Assembly: GCA_963555705.1 (NCBI GenBank)
Contig: OY743180.1
Coordinates: forward strand, 41,014,129-41,078,128
Source of the DNA: Ligustrum vulgare
Taxonomy: Eukaryota > Streptophyta > Magnoliopsida > Lamiales > Oleaceae
DNA length: 64,000 nucleotides
Reading direction: 5' to 3'
Shown here: one piece after another, positions 22,474-32,832 of the stretch
How positions within the stretch are numbered: position 1 is the stretch's first letter
How the letters are laid out: each line of letters opens with the position of its first letter
Made by a program: the position numbers and the translations under genes
Notes under the pieces: model-generated
What the model saw: the letters and a program-made list of their open reading frames with translations, nothing else
What the model was told of the DNA's origin: nothing
Databases searched by the model: none

Positions 22474-24117
22474 CTATGGCCTTCCCAATAAAATATGCCC
22501 AACATTCATAGGGACCACATCGCACACCACCTCATCTCTATAACCCCCAATGGTGAATTTAATATTAACCTGCTTGTTCACCTTAAGTTCTCCCGACTCG
22601 GTTAACCACTGTAATTTATAGGGGTTGGGGTGTTTCACCTTAGGCAAGCCCAACTTCTCCACCAATAATGTGCTAACCACATTAGTACAACTTCCCCCGT
22701 CAATTACCATCCCACAAACCTTTTTCCCCACCAAACACCTCGTGTGGAAAAGATTATCCCGCTGTTCATCAATCTCAACCATCTTAGTTCGAGAATTTAG
22801 GACACGTCTATTCACAAGGGACCCTTTCACCGCATAAGTTAACCCCTCTTCATCGCTACTACTAGCCCCAATATCTACTAACTTAGGCATTCCCTTAAAT
22901 TCGTCCTCAGAACTAATTTCACCATTATCACGCAAAAGCATTACTTTCTTATTTGGACACTGTGACGCTATATGGCCCATCCCCAAACACTTAAAGCACT
23001 TAATATTTCTATCCCTAGTAGGTTGAGAATCAGAAATATTTTTACCTTTAGTTGTAAGTTCCTCCTTTCCCTTCGGGACGTGCTCGTCATTTTGATCCTT
23101 CCTCGGTTGTGATGTAGGATAAGTTCCCGGTGATTGTTTAGATGTCCCCTTTCGCCTCAATTGCCTTTCTACCTTCATTGCCATGTGCACCATGTCTTCC
23201 AGTTCCACATAATGTTGTAACTCAACGATGTTTGCAATATCTCTGTTCAGCCCACTCAAAAATCTAGCCATTGTAGCTTCCCGATCCTCCACCACGTTGG
23301 CCCTAATCATGGCTACCTCCATGTCTCTATGATATTCCTCTACACTCCTAGAACCCTGCGTGAGCCCCTGCAACCTTTGATAAATATCCCTATGATAGTG
23401 GCTTGGGACAAACCTCTTCCTCATGATGGTTTTCATCTCACGCCATGTATCCACCGACCCTTCACCATTCCTCCTCCGATCCTTCACCACCTGATCCCAC
23501 CAATTAACCGCATAGTCAGTGAACTCAACAACCGCTAGTTTTACCTTCTTTCCTTCAGAATAATTGTGGTAATCAAACATCAATTCTACCTTCTTCTCCC
23601 AATCTAGGTAAGCCTCCGGATCACTCCTCCCATGAAAAGGTGGGATAGACATTTTTATTTTACCTAGATTATCATCTATCTCATCCCGATCACCACGATC
23701 TCTTCTATTATTCGCCCTTTCATCCCTATCTCCTCTACCCCTTCTCCTCCTTACACTAGCCACAGGTGATTGGACACTACTTCCTTCACTTGCAAACTCT
23801 TCATCATCAAACCCGTATCCATCCCTTGGATTATGCCTCCCCCTAGGATCTCTCCAGTCTTCCCTCCTAGCTCTAGGTCCCGCATGAGTTTGTTCCTTAC
23901 GCGACTTGTTAATAGTTTCCTCCTGCCTATCCATCCTAGTCATCAACTTCTCAAATTGCTCATGTAAAGTCTCCATCACACCTACAACATTGTTATTCAC
24001 CCTATTCATACCTTCCGGTCGTTTGTTGTGGCTCGTTGATGAAGCTGCTGGTTCCCTTCTGTAAATCCCCTGGTTGTCCCCAACTGATGAGGATGATGAA
24101 TCCCGTCGGTTAGACAT
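22474..24117 (-). CDS. Gag-protease polyprotein of the non-autonomous gypsy element
   Basis: The 547-codon frame begins at an ATG (complement of 24115-24117), about 400 bp after the primer site. A Ser/Asp/Arg-rich N-terminus precedes a Retrotrans_gag domain (roughly residues 150-320; FHGRSDPEAYLDWEKKVE, DREATMARFLSGLN). A CCHC zinc knuckle follows near residue 371 (CFKCLGMGHIASQC), then an aspartic protease near residues 465-547 with IDGGSCTNV as the active-site triad variant and VGHILLGRP near the end. The frame ends at a TAG that replaces the tryptophan usual in LLGRPW. Gag itself appears intact and could form particles; the protease core is also present. Confidence 0.85.
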   Translation of the reverse strand: MSNRRDSSSSSVGDNQGIYRREPAASSTSHNKRPEGMNRVNNNVVGVMETLHEQFEKLMTRMDRQEETINKSRKEQTHAGPRARREDWRDPRGRHNPRDGYGFDDEEFASEGSSVQSPVASVRRRRGRGDRDERANNRRDRGDRDEIDDNLGKIKMSIPPFHGRSDPEAYLDWEKKVELMFDYHNYSEGKKVKLAVVEFTDYAVNWWDQVVKDRRRNGEGSVDTWREMKTIMRKRFVPSHYHRDIYQRLQGLTQGSRSVEEYHRDMEVAMIRANVVEDREATMARFLSGLNRDIANIVELQHYVELEDMVHMAMKVERQLRRKGTSKQSPGTYPTSQPRKDQNDEHVPKGKEELTTKGKNISDSQPTRDRNIKCFKCLGMGHIASQCPNKKVMLLRDNGEISSEDEFKGMPKLVDIGASSSDEEGLTYAVKGSLVNRRVLNSRTKMVEIDEQRDNLFHTRCLVGKKVCGMVIDGGSCTNVVSTLLVEKLGLPKVKHPNPYKLQWLTESGELKVNKQVNIKFTIGGYRDEVVCDVVPMNVGHILLGRP

Positions 24118-24526
24118 TATTAGTCTTCATAGAAATAAGTAGAAAATTCCTCACAAAAATATATCGCTCGTGTATCACTCAAAAGAATTCCCCTTCCAAG
24201 CACTTCAAAAACAATTCCTAAACTCAATCAAGGATAGGACACGATAGACACGAGTAAGAACAAGAAAACTTGAAAATTGAGACAAATCCGGAATATTTCA
24301 GGAAAATAATGGAAATTTTTTTTCTAAATTGCTAAACAATCTGACTACGAATATGGCGAAAAAAAGGGAATTGGATTTGGACGAGAAACGAACAAGAAAA
24401 AACACTTTTGAAATTTTAGGACTGACTCTTATGGATCAAACTGAAGAAAATTATGACTGACACAAAGAACGTGAAGAACAAGAAACAAAGAAAATCAAGA
24501 AACGCAAGAATCTGAAATAGATCCAA

Positions 24527-24538
24527 GCTCTGATACCA
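24527..24538 (-). other. Primer-binding site (initiator tRNA-Met)
   Basis: Minus-strand TGGTATCAGAGC lies two bases inside the 5' LTR and is complementary to the 3' end of plant initiator tRNA-Met. Confidence 0.85.
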
Positions 24539-24540
24539 AA

Positions 24541-25400
24541 TGATGGGATCCCAGTCGGGGAATCTCGTCGACAAATGCGGAATAATGAAATTTAAAACCC
24601 TAGGAAAGATCTAAATCAGATCTGACACGAAAAATAACAAGAACACGAATAAATAGACGGAAATTAAAATAAGATTGACGGTAGTACCTGGACCCAACAA
24701 TCACGACGCAATAAATTGACGATGCGGATTGAAGAACCGAGGTTTTCGAAACGCCACAAGGGATGCCAAGTTCCTTGATAAGTTTCTGATTGGAACGCCA
24801 CAAACATTCAAGAAAAATATTTGATAAGTTCTATAAATTGTTCTTCAAGAACAAGAAAAAGGAATCCTCCTTTTCGAGAGAGAAAATTCTCACATTCATT
24901 CAATAATATCCAAGTTCTTTTTTTACAATGACAAAGAAAAGCTAATATAGTCCAAAAACGCGTCCAAAATAACCCTAGCCGCAATATACCAAAAATAAGA
25001 CGCGGCGCATTTTTACGGCCGTGAAAATCTACCTTACGGCCGTAATTAACCCTCGGGTCCAAAACTGATTTTAACTCTTACGGCCGTGACATTGGTTCTT
25101 ATGGCCGTAAGACACCTTCTGAATAAAAACTGCCCAACTCCGTTACGGCCGTGAATTGGTTGTTACGGCCGTGCGATAGCAAAGTTACGGCCGTGAATGT
25201 AGCTGTTACGGCCGTGAACACTGGTTTTACGGCCGTGAATGTGCTCTTGGTCACCAAACCTTAACCCTTTTGATTCGGCTCGATCCCTTTGTCTCCTCGG
25301 CTCGCTTCCAACATGAAACTTGTGCCGTTTCTCGCGTAGATCACTGTCGCATTGCCGATAGGTCAACTTCTCCTTTGGTCTCCTACTTCGGATCACATCA
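24541..25400 (-). repeat. 5' LTR of the gag-protease element
   Basis: It has the same length (860 bp) and ends as 21092-21951. The minus-strand 5' end is at 25400. It carries the same array of ACGGCCGT-type motifs (25014-25238). Confidence 0.9.
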
Positions 25401-25486
25401 AGAACTTTTTAAATAGAGGGAGATAGATGATTACCAATATTTTCAATGTATATGATTTTTCCTTTGGCATTATCTCCAAAAGTAAC
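25401..25486 (-). pseudogene. Copia fragment between two insertions
   Basis: The minus strand encodes FGDNAKGK-like and ISLPLFKK-like residues of the pre-integrase region. It connects the flanks of the elements at 21092-25400 and 25487-27188, and includes both TSD copies. Confidence 0.7.
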
Positions 25487-27188
25487 TGTTCGCTAAAACT
25501 ATGTATCTCAAGTGCAATATTCGCGTTCAAATAGTAAAGAGATGAGGGGTTGTCGTACCCGCAAGGATTGATCAATTTGTAACTAAAATTGATGATTCTA
25601 ATTTGAATGAAATGTCAGCTAACATAACAACTTTGGTTTGATATTGACTTCCTTAACTAGTGAGTCAAATAAAGAAATGACTATAAAAACTAGGAAAAAA
25701 AGATGACTTTGAAATATTTTGAAGTTGGGAAATGTTGGGATATTTGATCTTCACTTAACACCAATTTTGCACTTTGTAAAAGAATTGGATTAATTAAAGC
25801 ATATGTAAGGTTTAATTCTCCTTAGAACATCAATTGCTTCTCTCAAATGTCAATTGACACCAATTAATTAACTAACACAAGCTAAAATCCTCTCTCGAAT
25901 GTAATTAGCCCTAGTCAATTGATTAATCAAATAGTTGCAAGGATTATCTCTCCAAACATAACTAATTTCTTCTCTCTAATGTCAATTAGCCTTAATAAAT
26001 TAATCAACAAAAGTCAATCTCTTCTTTCAAATGTAATTAGCCCTAGTCAATTAATTAATCAAGTAACCTTTGGTATTTAAATTTCTAATCCAAAATTTGT
26101 AGTATTTTGCAATAATAACACACTCCTTCATCCAACATTTGATAGCTAGACAAATACAAGAAAAATAATAAAAAATTCAAATGCACAATAATAAATAATC
26201 CAAACTCCATAACCAAACATTAATATTAATTAAGTGAGATTAAGCTAATGAATTAACAACAAAACTTAGAAATTAATGAAGACATTTCAATAATAATGAT
26301 ATAAAAACAAGAAATTACAAACAAGAAAATGGGCAAAAACCTTCCCTCCAAGTAGATGGTTGAGTTTAATGCTTCAATAATCTTTCTTGACTTGAATATT
26401 TCCCTCTTCAATCAATGTTTCAATAATCCACAATACTACAATAAATGTCCAATAAATTTCTTGGATTATAGGAATAAAATTTGTTGAAATGAAGAGAAAA
26501 ATAAGAAAATGAAAAGGAGGCATAAGATAAAACCTAACCCTAGCTTAACACAAGTTTGGGTATTTATATTTACCCAAAATGACCCAAAAATCCCAAAAAT
26601 TGGCTGAAAATGCAAGAGATCCGCGAGAACAAGTAATTGGGCTGAAGTTGATCAGAATTTTTTTTGCTTTTATAACTGCGAGGGCCGCACGTCTTTAGAA
26701 AGCGCCACCCGCAGTTCATTTTCGCTAGCGAAATTGGGATTTGCTAAAATTTGGTTCAAGTCGCGGCCACGCTGGTTCAAACCCATGGCTACGTAGTTTA
26801 GTTGGTAAGCAGATTTGCAGCTTTGTCCTTCTTTAATTGTAATGAAGTCCTTCATCTTTCAATGTCAATCAATTTGGTCCCCACATTTTCAAATTTCTTT
26901 CAAATAGATCCTTCAAAAATTGCACTTGAGGTCCTTCAACTTCTAATTTTTTTTGCAATCTAGTCCTCCACTTAATTGCACAGCATGTTCAAAACTTTCG
27001 AAAAGTAAAAAATTAGTCCCCAAAGTTCCGATTTGAGCATATTTTGGTCTTCTTTTGTACTTTTTCACCTCAAACTTGAATATTATTCTATTTAAACTCA
27101 AAATATGTATAAATTAATAGATATTTGCTCTAGATACTCCAAAGATGTTAATTTAAAGACATGAAACATGCATAAAATGCACCTAACA
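25487..27188 (-). mobile_element. Solo LTR, Tat-like family, inside the copia protease region
   Basis: On the minus strand it starts TGTTAGGTGCATTTTATGCAT and ends ATACATAGTTTTAGCGAACA, with a perfect TSD GTAAC (25482-25486 and 27189-27193). Copia coding sequence resumes on each side. Its overall plan resembles the Tat/Ogre-like LTRs: a TGCATTTTATGCA start palindrome, GC-core motifs near 26680-26770 and a CACTTGAGAT end block. Several near-identical blocks with AATTAGCCCTAGTCAATT occur at 25900-26060. Length is 1702 bp. Confidence 0.8.
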
Positions 27189-28445
27189 GTAACATGATCT
27201 CCATCTTTTTTTTTAAGTTTGATAAGAGAGATTTGTCTTCGGTCATGTGTTTTGAGCAACCACTATCCAAGAACCAACTGGTCTTTAACTTTGTTGATAC
27301 CTACAAAACATGATTTAATTTTTGACTTTTGGTACCCACATAACTTTAGGTCCTTGACAGTTACTGCTAGTGGTTCTTTGAACCCACTTATGCTTTCCTT
27401 CAAAGTGTAGTTTCTTTTTTACCAAACAATTAAAAGTTACATGTCCATTTTTATTACAAAAACTACATGTAATATTTTGATGAGAAGAATATGAAGTAGA
27501 AGCTTTAACAAACATGTTTTTGAGTGATTTTTTTTCAAGGATAGTTTGTATCCAATTCCACTTCTATCAGCGACACATTGTTGTTTTCCAAGCATCAAGT
27601 CAAAATTTCTTTTGCCTTGAGTGAATTTGTGAACAATGTATGTTAAATCTAAAACTTCCTCTTTTAGGGAGAAGTTTTCTATAATCAAGGAAATTTGATT
27701 ATTATTTTCCTTTTCAACAACCCTTTGTTTTTCCAACATCTTTCGGTTTCATTTTTCAACAAATGTGTTCCCTTTTAAGAGTTGAATGTTTAAGAGCAAA
27801 TTTTTTAAAAGCTTCAATGATTTCTTCATATAAAGTAGATAATTCATCATAAGAGGGAATGTCATTTGTATTTACCTCATTCTCAAATACCCATGAAGCA
27901 CATGTTTGCAACATCATCTTGATTTTCATCTTGCTCATCATCACTATCATCCTAAGTTGCTTGCAGAGCTTTCTTTTGAAGAATTTTCTTTTGTTGGGAC
28001 ATTTGGTTCTTTTATGACCGGGTTTGTCACAATCATATCACAAAACCTTCTTTTCTTCACTTTTGCATTCTCTCTTTTGGAATCTACGGTTGTTGCGAAA
28101 GTCTCTCCACTTCTTGACAAGAAGAGCGAGATCACCGAGTTCCTCATCACTCTTGTTTGAGTTTGAGGCATCTTCATCATTTGATGATCTCAAAGCGAGT
28201 TGTCTTCTAGGAGGATCCTTCTTTTGTTCCTCTTTTGCTTTTCTAGATTTCTCCTTTATTTCGGCATGATTTAGCTCATAGGTCATCAAGGTTCCATAGA
28301 GATCTTTCAAAGGATATGTGTTGACATCTTTGGTATTCTCTATCAACATTCTCAATGAGGTCCAATCTTCCAAGATAGACCTAAGCATCTTGCTAACAAG
28401 TTCACCATTAGTAGATTTTCGATCAAAACCTTTAATTTCTTTTTA
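27189..28445 (-). pseudogene. Copia gag and protease start
   Basis: From the 5' side on the minus strand: gag with KGFDRKSTNGELVSKMLRS and LKDLYGTLMTYELNHAE (28038-28440); further gag frames (27437-28180); a zinc knuckle CSFCNKNGHVTFNC (27437-27480); and a protease start (WFLDSGCSKHMTG-like, around 27230-27290) with mutations. Frames are broken in several places, including a stop near 28440. Homology ends near 28445, where the 5' part of the element is missing. Confidence 0.7.
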
Positions 28446-28541
28446 TTTCCCTTTAATTCTTCTTACTACATTTATTCTGTAAAAGGACTTCTGCTAATTT
28501 CATGGAGAAGACAATTCACAGAGAAATTTGAGAATTCATGA
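28446..28541. other. Junction between truncated copia element and unrelated DNA
   Basis: No LTR or primer site is seen upstream of gag. The sequence changes character here without a recognisable repeat, which fits a deletion breakpoint. Confidence 0.4.
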
Positions 28542-28967
28542 ATGTCGAATCGTTCTATCAATTGCCCTTCATTCGTCCGACACCCATTAAAGAAAAGGCT
28601 GTTTGGTGAAGAATTTGAAGGAGATGACTCAGTTCCTATTGATCCTCATGAAGAATCAGAGTTGTGTATCGAGACCAAAGGCATCGATAATAATGGTAAA
28701 AGCAGACGAAAATTTGAATGCCATGGTGCACAATTCAAGACAATTCCTTTGAAATATGTGTCGAAAATTTGTCAGCCGTCTGATCTCATTGTCGTCGTTA
28801 AACTCGTACAAGTAAACAACATAGTTTTTGGCGGGTCAAATTCATTTAAATCGGAAAACTTCGCCACCGGTAAAAGCTCCCAGATTAGTGTCGCGGATGC
28901 GGACTTAGGTTGCTCCGACCTTGAATCTATCTGGGTCAGGTGTGCCATTTTCGATTTGATTAATTAA
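28542..28967 (+). CDS. Unidentified 141-codon ORF
   Basis: The frame begins with ATG and reads MSNRSINCPSFVRHPLKK, then an acidic stretch with VPIDPHEESELCIE, a basic patch (GKSRRKFECHGAQFK), a hydrophobic segment (SDLIVVVKLVQVNNIVFGG) and a polar tail ending at TAA. Composition and codon use look more like real protein than the AT-rich surroundings. I recognise no family. It could be a captured or orphan exon: the segment after 28930 (GGGTCAGGTGTGCC) could include a splice donor. No TE motif was found in it. Confidence 0.35.
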   Translation: MSNRSINCPSFVRHPLKKRLFGEEFEGDDSVPIDPHEESELCIETKGIDNNGKSRRKFECHGAQFKTIPLKYVSKICQPSDLIVVVKLVQVNNIVFGGSNSFKSENFATGKSSQISVADADLGCSDLESIWVRCAIFDLIN

Positions 28968-29229
28968 ACTCTATACTAGTTCCTTCAATCCTTCTTAGAT
29001 AAATACATTATTTAGAAACTATTTAGAAAAATACCGGATTCTATGAGAGAGTGTGTATTATTTGATTGACTTAATTAATTATGGAACCTATATATTATTT
29101 AGGGATGTAGTTACCATTTATTTAGGAGATTAAATTAGGGGTGTAATTACATTTAAAATCAACTAATAATCTGAAAATTACAATTATTAAATTAGTTTAA
29201 TAATATGGGAAGTCATCTTTTAGATTGGA
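28968..29229. other. AT-rich spacer, nothing recognised
   Basis: No coding potential or element ends could be identified. Confidence 0.5.
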
Positions 29230-29660
29230 CGTGATATTTTGAGTTATGTAATTTAATTAAAATCGCATGCAATTTAACATACTTCAAACTAGCGTTACAT
29301 GAGATTTAATCGATAAAATCATATAATAGCTTTTGAATTACATCCAATGTAATGTTTTACGAATATTAAGTAATCGTATGGAATGTAATATTACAAGCAA
29401 CCCCAACACTTGCACCATGTATTACATCCCTTATAATATTACATCCAATGATACTACATAACACTTTATGAATTCATAAGGCAAAATTACATGCCCAATA
29501 GCCTTTGAGTTTAATTTCACATTATCTACTATTATAAGCTCTATAATATGATTAAAATACAGTCATTTTGTGATGTTAGATACATTGTAATGACAACATG
29601 ATTACAGTACATTACACGACATGTAATATCAGTAGCAATAATGTAATATTACATAAAAAT
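29230..29660. repeat. AT-rich tract with TGTAATATTACA palindromes
   Basis: The 12-bp palindrome TGTAATATTACA occurs exactly at 29384-29395 and 29642-29653. Many half-sites (ATTACATCC, ATGTAATAT, ATTACATG) lie between. No ORF is present. A MITE or other non-autonomous transposon is possible, but clear terminal repeats with a TSD were not found. Confidence 0.45.
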
Positions 29661-30437
29661 GACAGGGATTAATCAGCACACAAATATAGAAGGTGGTAGT
29701 ATGCCAAGAAAGGAAAATTGTGACTAAATTTTAAAATATTTGAAATTTCCTAATTTAATTAGGTAAATAATTGGTAACAATTTTCCTGAATAAAATGATT
29801 TTTGGTTAAACTTGTCAATCAAATAATATATTCTCTCTTCAAAATTCGGTATTTTTCTAAAGTTATGACAAGAAATCCAGTAATATTACGAATAGTTTGA
29901 AATTCGGGTATTTTTCAATTACAATACATTACATATAGGTAGTTATGTAATTTTCCCTTTCCAATTCCAAGAAATCCCTGAAACCCAGTAGAGAAAAAAC
30001 TTTAGAAATTGATTTTCTTATGAAACCCAGAACGGGTAGAAGGTAAACTAAGAGTTCTGGAAGAAAAAGATCACCATATCCCATTGGGAATCCCATTTAT
30101 CAACTCATTCATCGTTCACTTAATTGCCCACTACTAAGAAAACTAACCAACGTATATAAAATATTGGAATTTTGAAATTTTTGAAAATTAATAACTGTAA
30201 AATCTAGCCTTTTTCTCTACAAATTTCAATTCTAGTGGAAATACTGTTGTGTAAATATTTCAAATTGAATAAATTATACAACCGTTTAGAAACTGCCCTA
30301 ATGAGGAAATCGGAGAAATGTGAAATAAATAAAAACTGCTTTAAGGAATCTTTGACAAAATAGAATCTGGTCAAAATAAATCAACCAGAATCTCAGTTGT
30401 AATTAGTAATATATATAGATAGATATATAGAATTAGA
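29661..30437. other. AT-rich spacer, nothing recognised
   Basis: No coding potential, RNA gene or element end could be supported. Confidence 0.5.
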
Positions 30438-31116
30438 TAAGCGTGGACAAAAAAAGGGAATCGAGCAAACCGAATCAAAACTAAATAAAAAAAACTGGAA
30501 CCGGTCGGTTCTTAAAAAAAGGAGAACCGAAACCGAATTGGAACCAAAAAATAAAGAACCGAAAATCGAAAAAAAAAAACCCAAATAATCTTGATTTAAA
30601 AAGGAGTTCAATTCTACCTCTTTGTTTGTAGAATGCAATTGATAATGAACAAACTATTCAAAGATAACTTCACTATTATGTCATGGAAATGAAGGACTAC
30701 TCAATGTCAAGTCATCTATACAATTGTGCAGCATCTTAATTTACACCAACTCTTTACTGTTAATTTACATTAAGAAGTGGTGCAGCAGTGAGAAATAGCC
30801 AGAAGATTGCAAAAGGAAACTAATCAGAAGGGAAGTTTAGTAAATTATAAATAAGGGAGCATCCCTTGAAGTTCTTCTTGCAACATATCGAATACGGTGC
30901 TCAAATCAAAGTCATTATCATGCATCATTTAGACATTTAACAAAGTCGATTTTTTTTTTGTTAAAAATCGAATAAGAACCGAAAAAATAATCGAAACCAA
31001 ATCGGAACGAAAACAATTCGGTTCTTGAGATTGCAGAAGTGAAACCGAACTGGAACTGAAAGTTTCGGTTCCTCAATAAATCGAATGGAACCGAACTGAT
31101 AAACGTCCACCCCCTA
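30438..31116. mobile_element. Non-autonomous hAT-like MITE with GGTTCGGTTC-type repeats
   Basis: Both ends carry a GTGGAC motif in inverted orientation (GCGTGGAC at 30441 and GTCCACCCCC at about 31105). Inside both ends are dense GAACCGAAACCGAA-like repeats (30490-30570 and 30965-31095). Subterminal repeats of this kind are common in plant hAT derivatives. The 8-bp flanks are only partly similar, so the limits are approximate. No transposase is present. Confidence 0.45.
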
Positions 31117-31536
31117 GAAAAATTAAGAAATGTCAATTAATGTCGTTGGAAAAATAAGCTTTACAATCTTTTTTCCTAATATACCCTTAATAAATTTTGT
31201 AACTTCTCACAAAATTGAAAGAGTATAAATTCATTTAAACTAATAAAAAAATATATTAAATAAGGGCAAAATGAGACATACAATATTAACTTCACTTTAA
31301 AAAAAATGAATTATCTTTTTGGGACGGACGAAAAAGAAATAGTGGAACATTTTTATGGAACGGTGGGAGAATATCCCTACTATATCCTTACTATATATAA
31401 GATCCACTTACAAAATTACTATTCGTGGGACGAAAAATGACACTTTCAGTTGAATAGTGGAACACGCTATTTCGTTCAACTTTATTTCCTGTACTAGCAC
31501 TCTCTCTCTGGCCGTATAGATACGCATAAGGAAAAG

Positions 31537-31537
31537 A

Positions 31538-31589
<52 letters not shown>

Positions 31590-32053
31590 AGATCCTTCTC
31601 CTAGGGTTACAGCGTTTCGCATCGATCGCAATCAAAGGTTCGGATTCTTTTTTCCCGTTCGTTGTTTTGTATGGATCTATGTATTTTTTGTCTTCCTCCT
31701 CCTCCTCGGCGTCGTCTCCTTCTAGAAACGAAGTCGTTTGGCTATTGCGCGAAGCGACATTATAGAGCAGCGTGTTGGTATTTTCAGTTTGTTGAGTCCA
31801 CGATTTCGTTTCTAGATCTGCAGCTTCTTCGTGACTCTTCTTTCTCTCGTTTCCAGCAACAATTCAAGGGTATTCTTCTTCGTTTCTTCTTTTTTTTTCT
31901 GCTGTAAAAGAAATATATTTCAATTTAGTTGATTATTGATTTTTTCCCCGTGTATATCTCCAGTGCGTTGAGGCCAGGGTTTCAGCTAAAAGGCTGTATC
32001 TTCTGCGCGACTCTTCGTCCTTGCGCCTCTGGTGGCCACAGAAGGTTCATAAT
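31537..32053 (+). other. 5'-UTR-like region of a host gene with (CT)n tract
   Basis: A CT run (about 31540-31586) is followed by CTCCTAGGGTTACAGCG and a moderately GC-rich, stop-containing stretch with GT and AG splice-like sites. CT tracts followed by AGGGTT are common in plant 5' UTRs. No long coding frame follows directly. The second segment (31965-32050) resembles the first (CTGTATCTTCTGCGCGACTCTTCGTC), so this may be two UTR exons or a partial duplication. Confidence 0.35.
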
Positions 32054-32348
32054 CTTCTTCTCCCTCTATTTTGTAATTTCCTAGTGATTTTAATTTATGT
32101 TCAACTGTGTTGATCTTATGCATGGTTGAAACTTTTCTTTGCTGTCCACATTAGAAACCGAAGAAAAATCATAATCTAGGACATTGCTTATAGGTTCTGA
32201 TAGACTGATATTGCTTGCCATTAAGTTAGAAAGGTTGTCGGTGCTGCGTTCTTTGTGACGAGTTGAGCCTTGAAAACATGAATTTTGGTGAAAGTATAGG
32301 CCTGGTTTCTGAGTTTCACACGAGTTTCAGGAAGCTCGGCTAGATTGT

Positions 32349-32832
32349 GGGAAAATTCAAATGCACTTTGAAGAGTTGCTGAAGAATAATACTGCCACTT
32401 TCTTGGTAATTATACACATGATTGCTTTAATCAAACAAATTGTGACTGCTATTCTAACTTTTAAGTTGTAATTTCTACCCCCACTACCTTGTTAAGACTA
32501 AATAATATGCAATATGATACTGTGTTGTTTACTTAACATTGGTTATAGGCAAAATACCATCTTTTTTAGACTATGAAGTTCATTTCATAGGAAATATAAG
32601 ATAATAAATTTAATCTAAAATTTTAGTTCCTTGTGGTACTTGGATTCAATTCACTTTTCTGGTCATTTTATATATAGCAGCCTCTCTTAACCAGTATATT
32701 TTTGAAGTTTTTGATACAGATTTTACCCAACAGTGGGATGAATTTTGTTGCAGATGATGCATGTTTCCATCCATGAAGAACTATTAACTGAGCACTTCAA
32801 TGACCTTATTAAGTTTTTAAAGAGAAGGACAT
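32349..32832 (+). pseudogene. VPS52: VPS52-like gene fragment (two exons)
   Basis: Exon-like segment 32349-32405 encodes GKIQMHFEELLKNNTATFL and stops at a GT donor. Segment 32754-32832 encodes EELLTEHFNDLIKFLKRRT in its second part and ends at the donor TGTAAGT. Joined, these match the conserved C-terminal part of plant VPS52 (POK), a subunit of the GARP/EARP tethering complexes at the trans-Golgi and endosomes. The rest of VPS52, which has roughly 700 residues in plants, was not found. The acceptor side of the second exon has extra sequence (ATGATGCATGTTTCC). A dead or captured fragment is more likely than a working gene. Confidence 0.55.

Larger units (their letters stand above)
21092..25400 (-). 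mobile_element. Complete gag-protease-only LTR retrotransposon (non-autonomous, gypsy type)
   Basis: It has two 860-bp LTRs (21092-21951 and 24541-25400) that differ at about 16 positions by eye, and a perfect 5-bp TSD AGAAC (21087-21091 and 25401-25405). A primer site and a polypurine tract are both in place for minus-strand transcription. The interior holds a gag-protease ORF but no RT, RNase H or integrase. This matches the published class of terminal-repeat retrotransposons with GAG (TR-GAG). Its gag closely resembles that of the RT-bearing gypsy element at 58401-62343, so related autonomous elements may supply the enzymes. It is inserted in the copia element. Confidence 0.85.
12994..28445 (-). 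mobile_element. SIRE/Maximus-like Ty1/copia retrotransposon, 5' truncated, multiply nested
   Basis: On the minus strand the order is gag, zinc knuckle, protease, GAG-pre-integrase, integrase, RT, RNase H, an extra ORF and a 3' LTR. This order, the gag type and the extra ORF fit the SIRE/Maximus lineage. Gag homology stops near 28445, so the 5' LTR, primer site and gag start are lost. Three later elements with perfect TSDs interrupt it (19405-20626, 21092-25400, 25487-27188). Removing them gives a continuous but frameshifted copia interior. The flank at 12989-12993 is TAAGC; its partner was not found. Confidence 0.75.

Noticed and set aside
25163..25396. ORF of 77 codons at the LTR start with HGR repeats
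   Set aside because: The repeats are translations of the palindromic DNA motif; unlike the GPMTR frames it has no pol-tail motif, and it is copied in both LTRs.
28382..28386. TAAGC at 28382 as partner TSD of the copia element (TAAGC at 12989-12993)
   Set aside because: It lies within recognisable gag coding sequence, which continues to about 28445, so it cannot be the element boundary.
30918..31136. Phe/Arg-rich minus-strand ORF
   Set aside because: Translation of the GGTTCGGTTC-type repeats of a MITE.
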